Made by a program: the position numbers and the translations under genes. The notes beneath the pieces are model-generated. The model did no database searches, was not told where the DNA came from, and saw only the letters and a list, made by a program, of their open reading frames with translations. Below are positions 11,856 through 24,600 of a DNA stretch of 64,000 nt, piece by piece. Each line of letters starts with the position of its first letter. Position 1 is the stretch's first letter. Source of the stretch: Metridium senile (Eukaryota; Cnidaria; Anthozoa; Actiniaria; Metridiidae); contig OX459099.1 of the NCBI GenBank assembly GCA_949775045.1, forward strand, positions 6,950,139 to 7,014,138. Direction: 5' to 3'.

Positions 11856-12326
11856 GTGAACTGAATATTGAAGTCGCTTTCTTTGTGTCTTCAATCGAAA
11901 CAATTAAACTTCATGATCGCTAGTTTTTAATATTATAACAAGTATTGCTAGTCATAAAACATTGAAAATATTCATAATTTCCATGCAAAAGAATAATAAA
12001 ATAAGGAAAATTAAAGAACCATTGAAGATGTAAATAGGATAGAATCTCCAGACAGAAATAAAGGCTTTGCGTTGGTATCGTTAGCATGCATGAAAAAAAA
12101 AGCTACAGCAAAAAACAGGACACATTGAATCAAAGTGAGATTGATTTTTTTTTTTTGAAAGGTGGGACGGACATCGAAGGTGTTATACTATCAGTTATAT
12201 TCTTTTCATAATGAACTTCACAAGATCTACTTGTAAAAAAGGTGAATTTTACTTCCAGACTGAGAGAAATAGTTTTTAGTTCAGTTTTAGTGGCGAAAAT
12301 TAATTATAACCGGAAAATAAATATAA

Positions 12327-12512
12327 ATGTAAACTAGCGAGTAAACTAGTATAGGCTGCGTCGGTGTTTGATATAAACGATCGGGTAATAGAATGAAATT
12401 TGTAACAATGATTAAAAAATATATTCTACTTCGATGTATAGTGGGCTAACGCTCGAAACGTCAGTAAAGTAAAGTAAACATTTTTTTTACGGTGTTACAA
12501 ATTTCATTTTTT
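12327..12512. mobile_element. Dispersed element copy, fold-back form
   Basis: Starts AACTAGCGAGTAAACTAG, GGCTGCGTCGGTGTTTGATA. The second half has GGGCTAACGCTCGAAACGTC, AGTAAAG and ACGGTGTTACAAATTTCAT in opposite orientation, so the ends are partly inverted. Confidence 0.75.
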
Positions 12513-12519
12513 TCCCTAT

Positions 12520-15119
12520 CAAAAAAGAATAAGATTAGTTAATATGATATACAGATTTCATTTTGACAATGGATTTCATATTTTTCAATGCAACTTTGAA
12601 TATCCTCAGACTAAAAACTCTACTCGATTTATTGTGAACACATTATATAAATATATAAAAAGAAGAAAAATGAAATACGGACGACAATCCTCTCAAAACA
12701 AGGATATTAAAATATTAAAATGATTAAATATTATTATTCTAAGTAAAAATATTATGAATATTTGTTAACACAACAAAATATTAACTTGATAAAAATATGT
12801 AGAAATTAAAAAAAATAGTTGTTTTCAATGAAAGCAAATGTTCAGAATGTTTATATCAAATTTTAACTAATGGGAACTGCATGGGAAATACGCTTTTTAT
12901 TTTAAAAAAGGATTTTGGAAAATTCACTATATTGGAAAGGAAAGTTAGAGTTTTGATGGAGACTTGAAAACATGAAGTGGTAAAAATTAGTTAGTTCTGC
13001 GAAATCCCTTGGGATGATTACTTAAATGTGTGATATTTTTACCGAGTTTAATTTGTTCAAAGATTGTTAAATAATATTGGCATGGAAAAGTCTTTAGGTT
13101 TCGGTTCGGGATTGAATGTCCATCCAAGCCGGAAATGGGTCATCATCATCATCATCAACTTCACGATCATCAAATGATAACAATCTCTAGATGAGTCGAC
13201 CTGTGAGCTTCATTACAGAGAAGACCATTGAATGATCATCCGATTTGAGTCTTTAGTCTGACCACTTTGGTTACGCTTAATTTATCTTTTGTTTTTGACT
13301 AAAATTGTAATTTCTTTACGATTGGTTTAGCATTTGGTTGGGTGTCAATCGAGCCAGGCGCGGCGGGACGAGTTTGATACCAGACTATTCTGAGCGATAT
13401 AACATATGTCGAGAGAGTGATGGGTAGTTCGATCTCAATCATCTCATCAAAAATTGACTCAACTTTTTCGATGCAAAATAACGGATATTTCTATGCGTTT
13501 ATAAACACCGAATAATGACATCGCTATTTCTATAAGAATTACCACTTTGCCTAGGACAAACACCGTCGGATTCACAAAAGCCGATCGATTGTTCTTTTTG
13601 CCGAACAAACGTTCGATTCAATATATTCTATTTATTTTGCGTAGTTGGTAATGGCGACCAGAAATTGAAATGAATTCTTTGGGACTTCCGGTTTGTAAGC
13701 ATGCGTTTCCGGTTGAGGGGAACAGAATCGTGCTTCTTAAATGATTCACCATTGAAAGGGTATTTTGATCGTTACAACCGACCAAAAGCCGCTTTCGATT
13801 AATGTATTCACAAGACATGTCTTGTAATATTATTATGTAGTAATTTCACCCAATTCTGGCAAGTCGGACAAAGCCAATTGAATATGCTGCGAAAAGACAA
13901 ACAAAGTCCACTGAAAAGCCAATTGAATTCAAGCTAAGGCCGCACACACCTCCAGTGATCATTATTATTAGACGATTCTTATGTCCTTGCCGCGGTTAAT
14001 TTCGCTTTCTTTGCTTAAAAAAACCCGAGGTTTTGTCAAAGTATTGAGCGCCGTGGATTACACTTTCTACGGGTTTCGAGTCGAGTCCATAGTCGGGCGA
14101 TCGCTTTGTTTATCAATAAACTCTAATTGCAACGCATTTTAGATTCACCATTTATCTTTGTAGTTTATGACTTTTCGAGTTTCTAAGCGACATACGAAAG
14201 CCAAACTGCTGTCAATATTTAACATTGTTCTTCTAAGACTTGTTAGCCAGTGAAGAAGAATCAACAAGGGCCAACAACTTGGGAAAAATGATCTAAAACA
14301 TTACCTACTACTCATCAAACAACAAGACGTCACTTGAAAGAGGCCGCGATGAACCCATGATCCTACCAACCTACCCGATTCATAAAAAACCCTTTTGATT
14401 ATACCCTTCATTTCCTATCTTAGTCCAATTGGAAGAAAAAGACCCAGCAATAATACACAGAAGTCTACTGTTGGTAAAAACATTGTGTGAGTTACATTGT
14501 GTTTAAACGTAAAAATACAATCAATTTGGAAACCGATTCGGATATGTTTTTAAAAAAGCCGCTTTTAGTTAAGCTAGACATGAGAGCCATAAATTACGGT
14601 CTCTTAATATAGCCAATAATACGTTAACCTAGCTTTATACGACCGGCATTTCATCAAATCAAAAAAATCATTAGCTTAGTGATTGTGACTCAAAACTATT
14701 GATTAAAAGCGCGCGCCAAATGCCGGCCATAGATAAATCAGCCTAACTCTTCTCCCAAATAGATTTGCCTAGAATCGACCATTTGTCGATAATAATATGA
14801 AATGAATTCGTTTAGAAGCAACGGCATCGAGAAGTGATTGAAAATTACCAACAAATTTAAGTAGGAGACAATCACCGGCCGACGGTTGTCAAAATTGATT
14901 GACAACTTTGTTCTTTTCAACTTTCCGCCTTATCCAAGATAGGCAACAACTAGTTATGTGGTCGAAGTGATTCCCGACAATCAACCTATACACCGCACAA
15001 AATAACCGTCTAAAATGATCTGTTATGTCATAAATGCGACTATCACTACAGTCAATGTTAACTCGATTGTGCCTATCACCGACCAAAACAAGGATTTTTC
15101 GGAGCGAAGTAAGGCAAAG
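12520..15119. other. AT-rich intergenic DNA upstream of Axin
   Basis: No convincing exon. A CATCATCATCATC run sits at about 13141-13156. Axin regulatory DNA would be expected here, but I see no motif I would defend. Confidence 0.4.
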
Positions 15120-15667
15120 GCATCATAGCAGCTGCACTTAATTAAATCGGTCTTGAACGTGTATGGAGCTGCCAAAGAAGCACGTGCGAAGGGACCTCTC
15201 ATACTCGATGCTGATTGGCGCGGCTTTTCTTTACATGATGACGTATTCTCCTAAGGGATTGATCGAAGCAGCGCCGACTTGAAAGCGGCATCCTTTGAAC
15301 TGGATTTTGCAGTCTTTTGCCGAACTCAATAACATTGTGAGACCAAATGTAAAGCTTCGCCGAAAAGTTTGCAAGCAGTCCGACGTTGGACGGTTGGATC
15401 GTTTATTTTGGCTGGTTATCTTCTGTGGCTTATAGTCTTCCTTCAAAAGTGATGTGCTGGGATCAATTCCAGAGTAAAAGTATAATTTAAGAAGTTCAGC
15501 GGACCATTTACTCTGATATATGTGTTTGAATGGTATTTGCTTTCGGCCTAAGCGGTCCCTTTGATCTCCGCGACTATTCACTTTAGACCGTAGATTCTTC
15601 TTTACGAAGCAGATTTGGTGATCAGTGTGTGCTGGATGCCGGTTTACTCCGTGCATTTATCATTACT
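15120..15667 (+). other. Probable Axin 5' UTR/first-exon leader
   Basis: This stretch is contiguous with Axin exon 1 and less AT-biased than the upstream DNA. It has no acceptor that I can place with confidence and no in-frame ATG before 15668; an in-frame TAG lies at 15584. An antisense open frame here has no recognisable domain. The transcription start is not visible. Confidence 0.35.
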
Positions 15668-18600
15668 ATGGATTCGAAACCGATCCATGATGGGGATCCA
15701 AGCAGACCAAGCAATTGTGTTGATTTACTAGAAGCTCAAAACACACGTGAAATCGCGTCAAACGATCTATGTACGATGCCTCGGCCTCCACCAACTGGTG
15801 AAGACTCTAGTGAAAGTGTTCGATCGAAAGAAGGCTCATCTAAAATAGAATCATATGAATGTCCAAGTCCGAGGCTTACTCCTAGAAGGTACACCAAAGA
15901 ATTCCCGGTTGGTTACTGTGGAGTTTCTCACTCGTCCAACGATGAAGATAAATTGGCACCGCTTGGATTTGAGCCTGAAGGAGAAGCAGTTTCAACTCCT
16001 CCATTTCGTGAATCAAGTACGAGTTGTTTTGCTGACTTGTTGAATGATTCGGAAGGATCTTTTGTGTTTTATCAGTATTTACGGAGAGTCAATGGACACA
16101 TACTTATGGATTTTTGTCGAGCGTGCGAAGACTTGCGAGGTATGGTGCCTACTGCCCCTCAAACATTATCAACTGCTAAAGCGATCTTCCAGCAATTTAT
16201 ACTACCAGGGGAAACATGCGATCAACTAGGAATTAAGACTAGTACTCTCTCGAAAATGGCTGAACTAATAAGCATCCAGCCTATAGATCCTACAATTTAT
16301 GAAGAAGCCTATGCGCAAGTTGTTGCAAACATGACAAATTTACATTATAAGTCGTTTTTAAACTCCAGTTTCTACAAAGAATTTACAGCAACTCAGACTG
16401 AACCTAAAATATTGAACGATGGCTACAATAGAAGATTTCAAGGAGGTTATTTACCGACGTTACCCGAGGAAAAAGTGTTGGGATTCGGCGATGAAGAAGA
16501 TTTTGAATTTGAACAACATTGCAAGGATACTAAAGGATTGTTTCATGGTTCTAGTATGTCTACATCGGGAGCTGACGAGAAAAACGCTAGGTAAGTTATG
16601 AGTTGTTTATGTTGGTTGTGTTGGTGTTTGTTAGATATAGGAATGTTCTTATTTGAAGCGCGCGTTCACATTAGCAAGACATAAGAATCCAATTTCAAAT
16701 GTCTTCAATTCGTTGTTATTGCAACTCGTAACAGTGTGAACTGTGTCTCGCAGTGACTGATCATCTTGTGTGTATTATCAGTTTCGTGTTTAGAAGATAG
16801 TTCTCGTGTGTTTTCATTTAAATCTAGTCTTATTCATGGCATTTGATAATGTGACAACATAGCTCGATCTAGATGACAACATATTCAGGTCGTGATTTCG
16901 CACCAAGTTTTGCTTTCTTTGAACTCTGCCGACTTCTTTCTTGATTTGGTTTGTGTTTGTAAAAAGCCGATTCACTGACAAAGCTTACAACAGTTTCCAA
17001 AGGCCATGGCTAGCGTTTTTAATGTTTTACACGAAAAAATCGTGTTTGATATGGATTGTGTGATTTGTATGTTGTTGTAATGTCAGAGTGATATATTGAT
17101 TGTCTTTGCGCGGGCTATTGAATCGAGCCTCTTTACTCAAAATACTACCTACCAAGAGGAAACCCTTAATATTCACAAACAATTCCGTGATGTTATGAAT
17201 TTAATGTATTTAGTGGAAACTAGGGGGTTCACAAGACTTCGTGTATCATATGTATCTAAACTGGGGTGCAATCAGATAGCACCTTCAACTTCGGTACTCT
17301 TTTAAGATTAAAAACTTCAATAGCGGCGCAACCACCATGGTTTATCAATTCTGTTTTGTCTAATACGTTCGGTAAATGTTCAAAGATATACCATGTTCAA
17401 AGTCCTTGGCTTGAGTAGAGTTTGTAATTAAAAAACGATCGCTATTTCAGGCCGAAAGCGTCGAATTGTTGCAGAAACTAAACCCCGAAAAACAAATCAA
17501 CTTTATACGGCATGTCAATTTCATTGCTTCTTGTTAATTTCCATCGGTGTTGATTTCAGTGTGTTCTATTTTCGAACGTTTGATCAAAGAATGTAGTTTT
17601 TCGTAGTATTGCACGAGCCATCTAATCGTAGTAATTCCATCACATTTGAGTTTTTATGGAGGGTCAATTCCATCTTTGTTTACACGTATCTTAGCTAGAT
17701 GGAGGGTCTCAAGTGCTACTATTTATAATTTCTACTGAAACCACTATTTCTAACCTGGAGTCTGAAATTACAGATTAGCAACCATACTATCCGATATCTT
17801 CCAAGTGTATTTGATATTATGACCAGCTTTAGTATATTTCATATTTGTAATTGCCTACTCAAATCAATATTTACATATCCTAAATATTTTTCGATATCTT
17901 GAATTAAACTCAAAGTTAAGGTTCCTCTGGTTCATATGTTATTTGAATTACTACAAAAGGGCGAAGAATGTATTACGTTACAAATTAATGTAGCACTGAG
18001 AGTAATTATCCTTCCCTAAGTATGCTATTTTAGCTCTAAATGAACTCTGCTAGGGATTAAATCAAAGTTATAGTGTTGTGTAGTTTGAAAGACCTACATT
18101 GTTCAAGAAGAGCTAGCTATAAACAATCTAATAAAATAACCATGCTCTATCATACCCCACTGTGATTATCATGCTACATTGGTGGCCCATTACAATCACC
18201 AGTCACATGAGTTTGGCTGCTAGAACATTTAAAACTATTCTATTAATGGATTCTCATAGCAAAGACACTCTCGAATGAATGTCTGCTACAAAGTACAATA
18301 TTGTATTGTGCTATTAGCTAGGACATCCAAACAGTCTAGAAATGATTTCTGATGCTGGAAAAAGTGTGTTTGATACTAGACTGTTTTGATTTACACTTAC
18401 AAAAGACTGCATGTTCTGTGAATGATTTAAGACTAATTTGACGCAGTACTGTTTATATTTCACATGTTCAAAAATATATTACAAAATGCCTTTAAAGAGA
18501 GTTTATAATTACAAATTGCCATACTTGTAAGTTATCCTTTTTACATGTTGTTTCTTACTGGAAATATTATGTACATTATTTTACTTCTTGTTCTATTTCT

Positions 18601-21600
18601 ATAGTTATATAAATGGTTAATTTTACGAAACCAATTGGTTTAAATAAGTTGTTTGCGTGCATTTGCTAAAATGTGTGTTGAACATGGTAATGACATAGTT
18701 TTAATATGTTTGATTAAACAGTTACATGAGTTGTTTATTCTTTAACAAGTGGTGTACAAGCTTGAAGAGATTTTTTCAAGTGGTTTTCTGTATATTATAG
18801 TTTCAGCTAATCTAGGATATACCCTCGACAAGATAAGTGTGGTTAACCTAACCTTGATGACTTGTACTACCAACTAACAATAACCAATCCAAAAAAAAAA
18901 ACAGATGCAGTGTCATTAATAACGATTTAAAGATCCTTAAGTACAACAAAACTCTTAACATGCTTTGCCATTTTCACCTAGACATCATGATTCCTGAATG
19001 TGTTCCAAATGTTCTTGTAGCTAATCAAATGCATGATTGTACTGCAGACTCCAGTCCTGTGTGTTATCGTTTAATTGTTTTTGAAAATTAGTTTCAGCTG
19101 GTTACCTTACATCTTGAGAGGAGCCATGTCTGTTATCAATTGCCATGTTTTTCATTACTGATCTAATTAAACCATATTGCTTTCTATTTTAACCTGTTTA
19201 TCATGACCTTTCATGAAGATTCTAGGACTTTATTATCATATTAATCTAAACCAAAAATTTATCCCGTTAATAAACATTTTGACGTCAACAACTCTGTGGT
19301 GCATATATGCTGTTTATATAAAATACAAAAATAGCAACTTTTAGTTTGGGTTCATTAATTGATAAGTACCTCATTCAAGTTTCCACACCGCTGCATTCAT
19401 ATGGACTCTAAAAATATCCAAAAATAAACTTGTGTTTTGTGCGTTTATTAATAAACAGATTTATAATTTTTCTTGATAATTTTTCTTTACAATTTTAGTA
19501 AACAGTTTGTTCATAATATTTCCATTCTTGTGCATTCATAGTGATTCATAAACTTCCTTAATAGTTTGTTAGTATTTACTCTAAAAGTATTAAAAAAAAT
19601 ACACATCCTTCTTGCACATTTGGTGACAAACACTCAAACTCAATTATTAATCAACATTATCTTTTCAATAAAAGTCTAAAGTTTTAAATATGAACATGAA
19701 CAAAAACTTATTTCTAATGAACCACTTGATACTTTGAATACTCATTTTACGTGTTGGAAATACTAATAAAACAGAATTAACTACAGGTTGTTGTGTCTAG
19801 TCTTTTGAATAAGAATGCTAATTCACTTGTTTTTTCTTTTCTCAATAGAAAACTACTTCATGTACCTGTTAAGGATGTTAACTCACCTTATTACTACCCT
19901 ACTGCACCATTAGCGTCGATAACAGAATCGGGTAGTATCTCAAGTGAAGCACTTACAGATGATACCCTATCGATGACTACAGAGTAAGTATTGTAATTAT
20001 AAAAAGTAACTTAATGCAAACTTGTTTGGCCTTGACTGTCTATAACCAACCTTTTGTATTTGGGATATTTATTATTCCATGGTGTCGTATAAGTTGCTTG
20101 TACTTGATTTTTTAAATGTCATACATTATGAATGACTATTAGGCATTGAATTGAGATTATAAACACTCTCAGAGGACTTGATCAATGGTTCTATGTTTCG
20201 TGATTATTACTTCCATCAGTTTAATTAGTTATGTTATCGTTTTGTGGTGAATGCAATGCACATTGTTTTTTTATCTTGTTTATTAATTGTCAAAGTGTAA
20301 TTGTGCTACGAATATAAATATCATTAATAAAAAGATCATTTGATAGGTTGTAATCAAAAGTTTGTAAAGTTACTATAATTAGTATCTATTATTATTATTA
20401 AAGCCATTTTTAACTGTATTAATAAACACCATTGAATAAGAAAAAAAACACATTACAAGGCTTCAAATACAGTAGCAAAAGAAAGTTAGGCACCATATAA
20501 AAAAAACTCAAACTCACTGACATATGCTAATATCTAATAATGTCGTCTATTATTATTATCTTCATCTTATTATTGAACAAAAAGATGTTCTTACACTTAA
20601 ATATTTTGTTACCCAAGTAATTTCCTTGTATATTGTTAATAGTACTTTGTTAATATGTTATGTTTGTGTTTTTTTTCTAGTACAAGCGATGGTACAAGAC
20701 ATAGTGGACATAGAAGGACGCACAGAAGTAATAGAACATCACAACACCGATATCCTTTCGTACCTGTAAGTATCTTGACATGTTAATAAAGACAGAAATA
20801 TTAAACTAATAGTCCCCTTCACAGTTCCCTGCGCCATCTTGAATGGTAGCCGGACCTTTGCATCGAAGCGAGACGAATGTTGAGCTTGCAATGATAGAGA
20901 CACGTGAATAATTGTGCTGTAAGGTGTACATAGGTAGAGATCATTTCAAGCTCAATGTTGGTCTTGCTTCATTGCAAAAGACCGGCTACCTTTTAAGATG
21001 GCGCAGGGAACTGTGAAGGGGACTAATCAAATTGATGTAGTTAATGCAGTAAAATGGTTAGACTGTAAAAAATAATGTTTTACTTGTTAAAATAAATCCA
21101 ATGCTTTGTTGATATAAAAAAGAGATATTCATTTTATCAGACACGTTTCATCAAGCTGTATTGATTTTTTATTCAAAACCATACTTTCGGTCTACTAGCC
21201 CATCAACAGGGTAGACATTGCTATTACCCCAAAAGCTTGGCTTGAATAAAATCAATACAGCTTGATGAAACATGTCTGATAAAATGAATATCAACACAAC
21301 ATACAAACATCTACTGAATTTATAAATAGATATGTTTGCAAAGCAACAAAGATGAGAGTAAAAAAAAACTTAACAACATTGAGCGACGTAAAAGAACTCT
21401 GTGTTCAGACATATGGGTTGTTTTGTGGCAGCTTAATGCGCCTTGATATACCTTCAACTCAAACACATTTAGTAAGCGCATTGAGCAGTTCTGGAAATGC
21501 GCTTTATAAGAACTAGCAATTATTTTTTTTATTAAATAGTGATATTTTAGAGGTAATCATGATAGTAATTGTGATGGTTTAATATTGTAGCGCACTCACA

Positions 21601-24600
21601 GAATGCCCAAAGAAGCAAGACATCCAATCAATCCTGATGATTTTGCTAAGATTTTAACTGAAAAACTACAAAAAGTTCTGGTAGAGCAACAAATGCAGGA
21701 GAGAGAAGCTGTAAACCTCTCACACTCATTAGAAGTAAGTACAATAATTATAATAATGTTAAGTACTTATATTGCACATTTTAATATTTGAATGACATTT
21801 GTAACACTGTAAAAATGTAGACTTAACTTTACTGACGTTTCGAGCTTTAGCCCTTTGTCGGAGTAAAAGAGCAAACGAAGGGCTAAAGCTCAAAACGTCA
21901 GTAAAGTTAACTCTACATTTTTTACGGTGTTACAAATGTCATTATATTACCTATCGTTTATATCAAACACAGAGGCAGCCTATACTAGTTTACTTGCTAG
22001 TTTCCATTTTGATTCATATTGCAGCACTTGTGTGCAACAAGCTATAACAATGTATAACTTTTATCAAGAGTAAGAGTGTTTCATTCTATGCTTATGGTAG
22101 AAATCTGAATATGGTCACTGAGTTTAGGAGCCAAACTGTGAATGCATTGTTGTGCAATTGTTTAAAACTATGTTCAATGATTGGCATGTTGGGTTTGTAT
22201 GCTCAGTAGGAGCATTTCAATTGAGGGATAAAGAAGCTGATAGACCTTTCGCACGAAGCAGTTAATCTTATCGAATGACCAGCAAGCCAGACTTTGACCT
22301 GATAATTACACAAAGGTACCATGAGTCCGAGTGAGGCTTGCTTGACATTCGATATACTACCAAAATTACCCAACTGTTAGCACCGCAAAAAAAAAAAAAT
22401 CAATCGTGTTTTGAATTCCGGTTAACTCATGTGACCATTTGGGGCGCTCCAAATGGTCATGTGACATTAAAATACGTTAAAATATTGTTAAAATAACGTT
22501 ATTTTAATGTCACATGACCATTTGGAGCGCCACAAATGGTCATATGAGTTAACCAGAATTCAAAACGCGATTGATCGTTTTTTTTGGCAGTGCTAACAGT
22601 TGAGTAATTTTGGTAGCAATAAGCGTTTTTTTTGAGAAGGGTCTGTTGGTAGAAAAAAAGCCCGTTTGAAGGAGTACGGCAATCTGCACTTAAAGTAGCA
22701 ATCAATCTACATTCTAAGCTACAATATCTATTTATCTAAAATATCTATTTATCTTAAAACACTAAGTATTTAAATCATTCAACACACCTGTGGTTATTGT
22801 GATTGTCTAACAGATGTACTAATTGTAACATTGTTCTTTTTAGACTGAGAGATCATGCAGCAGTCTATCCAAGAAGTCTATTCTACAAGAAGCTATTGAA
22901 AATAAACAAAGAAGAGATAGAATAGCTCTTGGTGGTACAATGGCCCCACAATCAGCGCAAGATGATACATCATCTATCAGTACATCAAACCATTCATCAT
23001 CGAAAAGCACAAGCGCGCAAGCAACAGCGGGATCAGGAGGACAGAATAGTAGCAGTAGTGAAAGTAATCATAAAAGAAGCCGTAGTATGCGGCATTCTTA
23101 TAAATCGTCAAAGCATGAGAGTGAGTCATCGAGTAAACAAACTGAACAATTACCTCCAACAACAATGTATAAAGAATCTAAAATAGTGAAAGACACTAAT
23201 TTACAAAAGGAAGTTATTCCATTTTTAACAATAAATCATAGTCGGATCCAAGAGTGGATGGCAGAAGGCGAAGAGGAACTAAAGAAACAGCAAAAGCCTC
23301 ATCAATCTAAAAGTCGTCAGTCAAGTAGCAGTCGTGTCGATGGTTATGGTGCTAATCATCAACCTAAGCAACCTATCGCTCAGGATCCAATGATGCCTCT
23401 TTTACAAGGACCTGAAGCAACGACAGTGCTTGGTGAAGTTAGAAGGCGACTTATGGAAACAAAGGAGCACGATCGCAAGAGTAAACACAGTCAACGACAC
23501 AGGTTAGCTGTCTTACCTGTCTTTATTCTTGTTTACATTGTTTAAATATTTTACTAAGATCTCATGACCTGTTTACATATTCAAACATAATGACCAAATC
23601 TTCTTGACTTTCAACAAAAAGAATTGACAGGTTATATTTGTTTGTTATTGTTAACCTTTAATGATTCTTAGTGTTGATTCATCAGATTGTTTTTCAGATT
23701 GTTTCTATTGTTGTCATCTAACTTGTGTTAATCGATTAACTAAATGGATCATTATTTAATCCCAACAGATCTCGAAACAGTCTTGAGGATTCAAGTGACC
23801 AATCTTCGCACTACGGCAAGGAAAGTTCAACCGGCAGCCAATCATTATTATCATACGACTTAAATCAACACCCGTCATACTCATCGTTACCATCATCAGC
23901 TTCAAATATGGGCAATGATGCAAAGAGTCGGTCAGACAGTGGAATCGGCGAAGGAGTTAGAAAAAAGGAGAAACATAACGCAACAACTGTGATATATTAT
24001 ATGTGGGGGGAACCTATTGCATATCGAACATCGCTACCTGGAAAACATGTTACACTGGGACAGTTTAAGACGCAGCTTATTCCTCGAAAAGGAGAATTTA
24101 GGTAAGACTTCATAATGAAAATAATAAATATTTAAATAGCGCCTATCCAGTTCTGTTCTAGGCGCTTTACATACTATAAACAAATCAAGGCAGAAAGCTT
24201 AGAATGATGTACAAACATCATTTACTGATCTAAAATGTGGTGATCAATATCTCTTGTCAATAACTCTTACTTCATGATTAACTAATATGCCATACATGTG
24301 AAAAACGTTTGACATGAACTCAATTGTTAACAGTCCAGAACAACATGTGCAGTCAATCATATATACTGGCATTGTAAGATAGTGAAACATTAAAAAAATA
24401 AATATCATTATTATTAAGAGTTATTGTTCAAATAGTATTGATCATCACATTTTAAACAGCTACACCAAAAGTCACAGTTGTTGTTCAAATAGTATTGATC
24501 ATCACATTTTAAACAGCTACACCAAAAGTCACAGTTGTTGTTCAAATAGCATTGATCATCACATTTTAAACAGCTACACCAAAAGTCACAATTGTTGTTC

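Noticed and set aside
15231..15656. 141-aa minus-strand frame upstream of Axin
   Set aside because: No recognisable domain; lies antisense to the probable Axin leader.
15629..15667. Axin start at 15629
   Set aside because: That codon is GTG. The first in-frame ATG after the TAG at 15584 is at 15668, matching a typical Axin N-terminus.
19793..19848. Axin exon 2 beginning at 19793
   Set aside because: The frame is open further 5', but the acceptor CTCAATAG ending at 19848 restores phase 2 and an Arg codon with exon 1; the upstream part has no consensus acceptor in phase.
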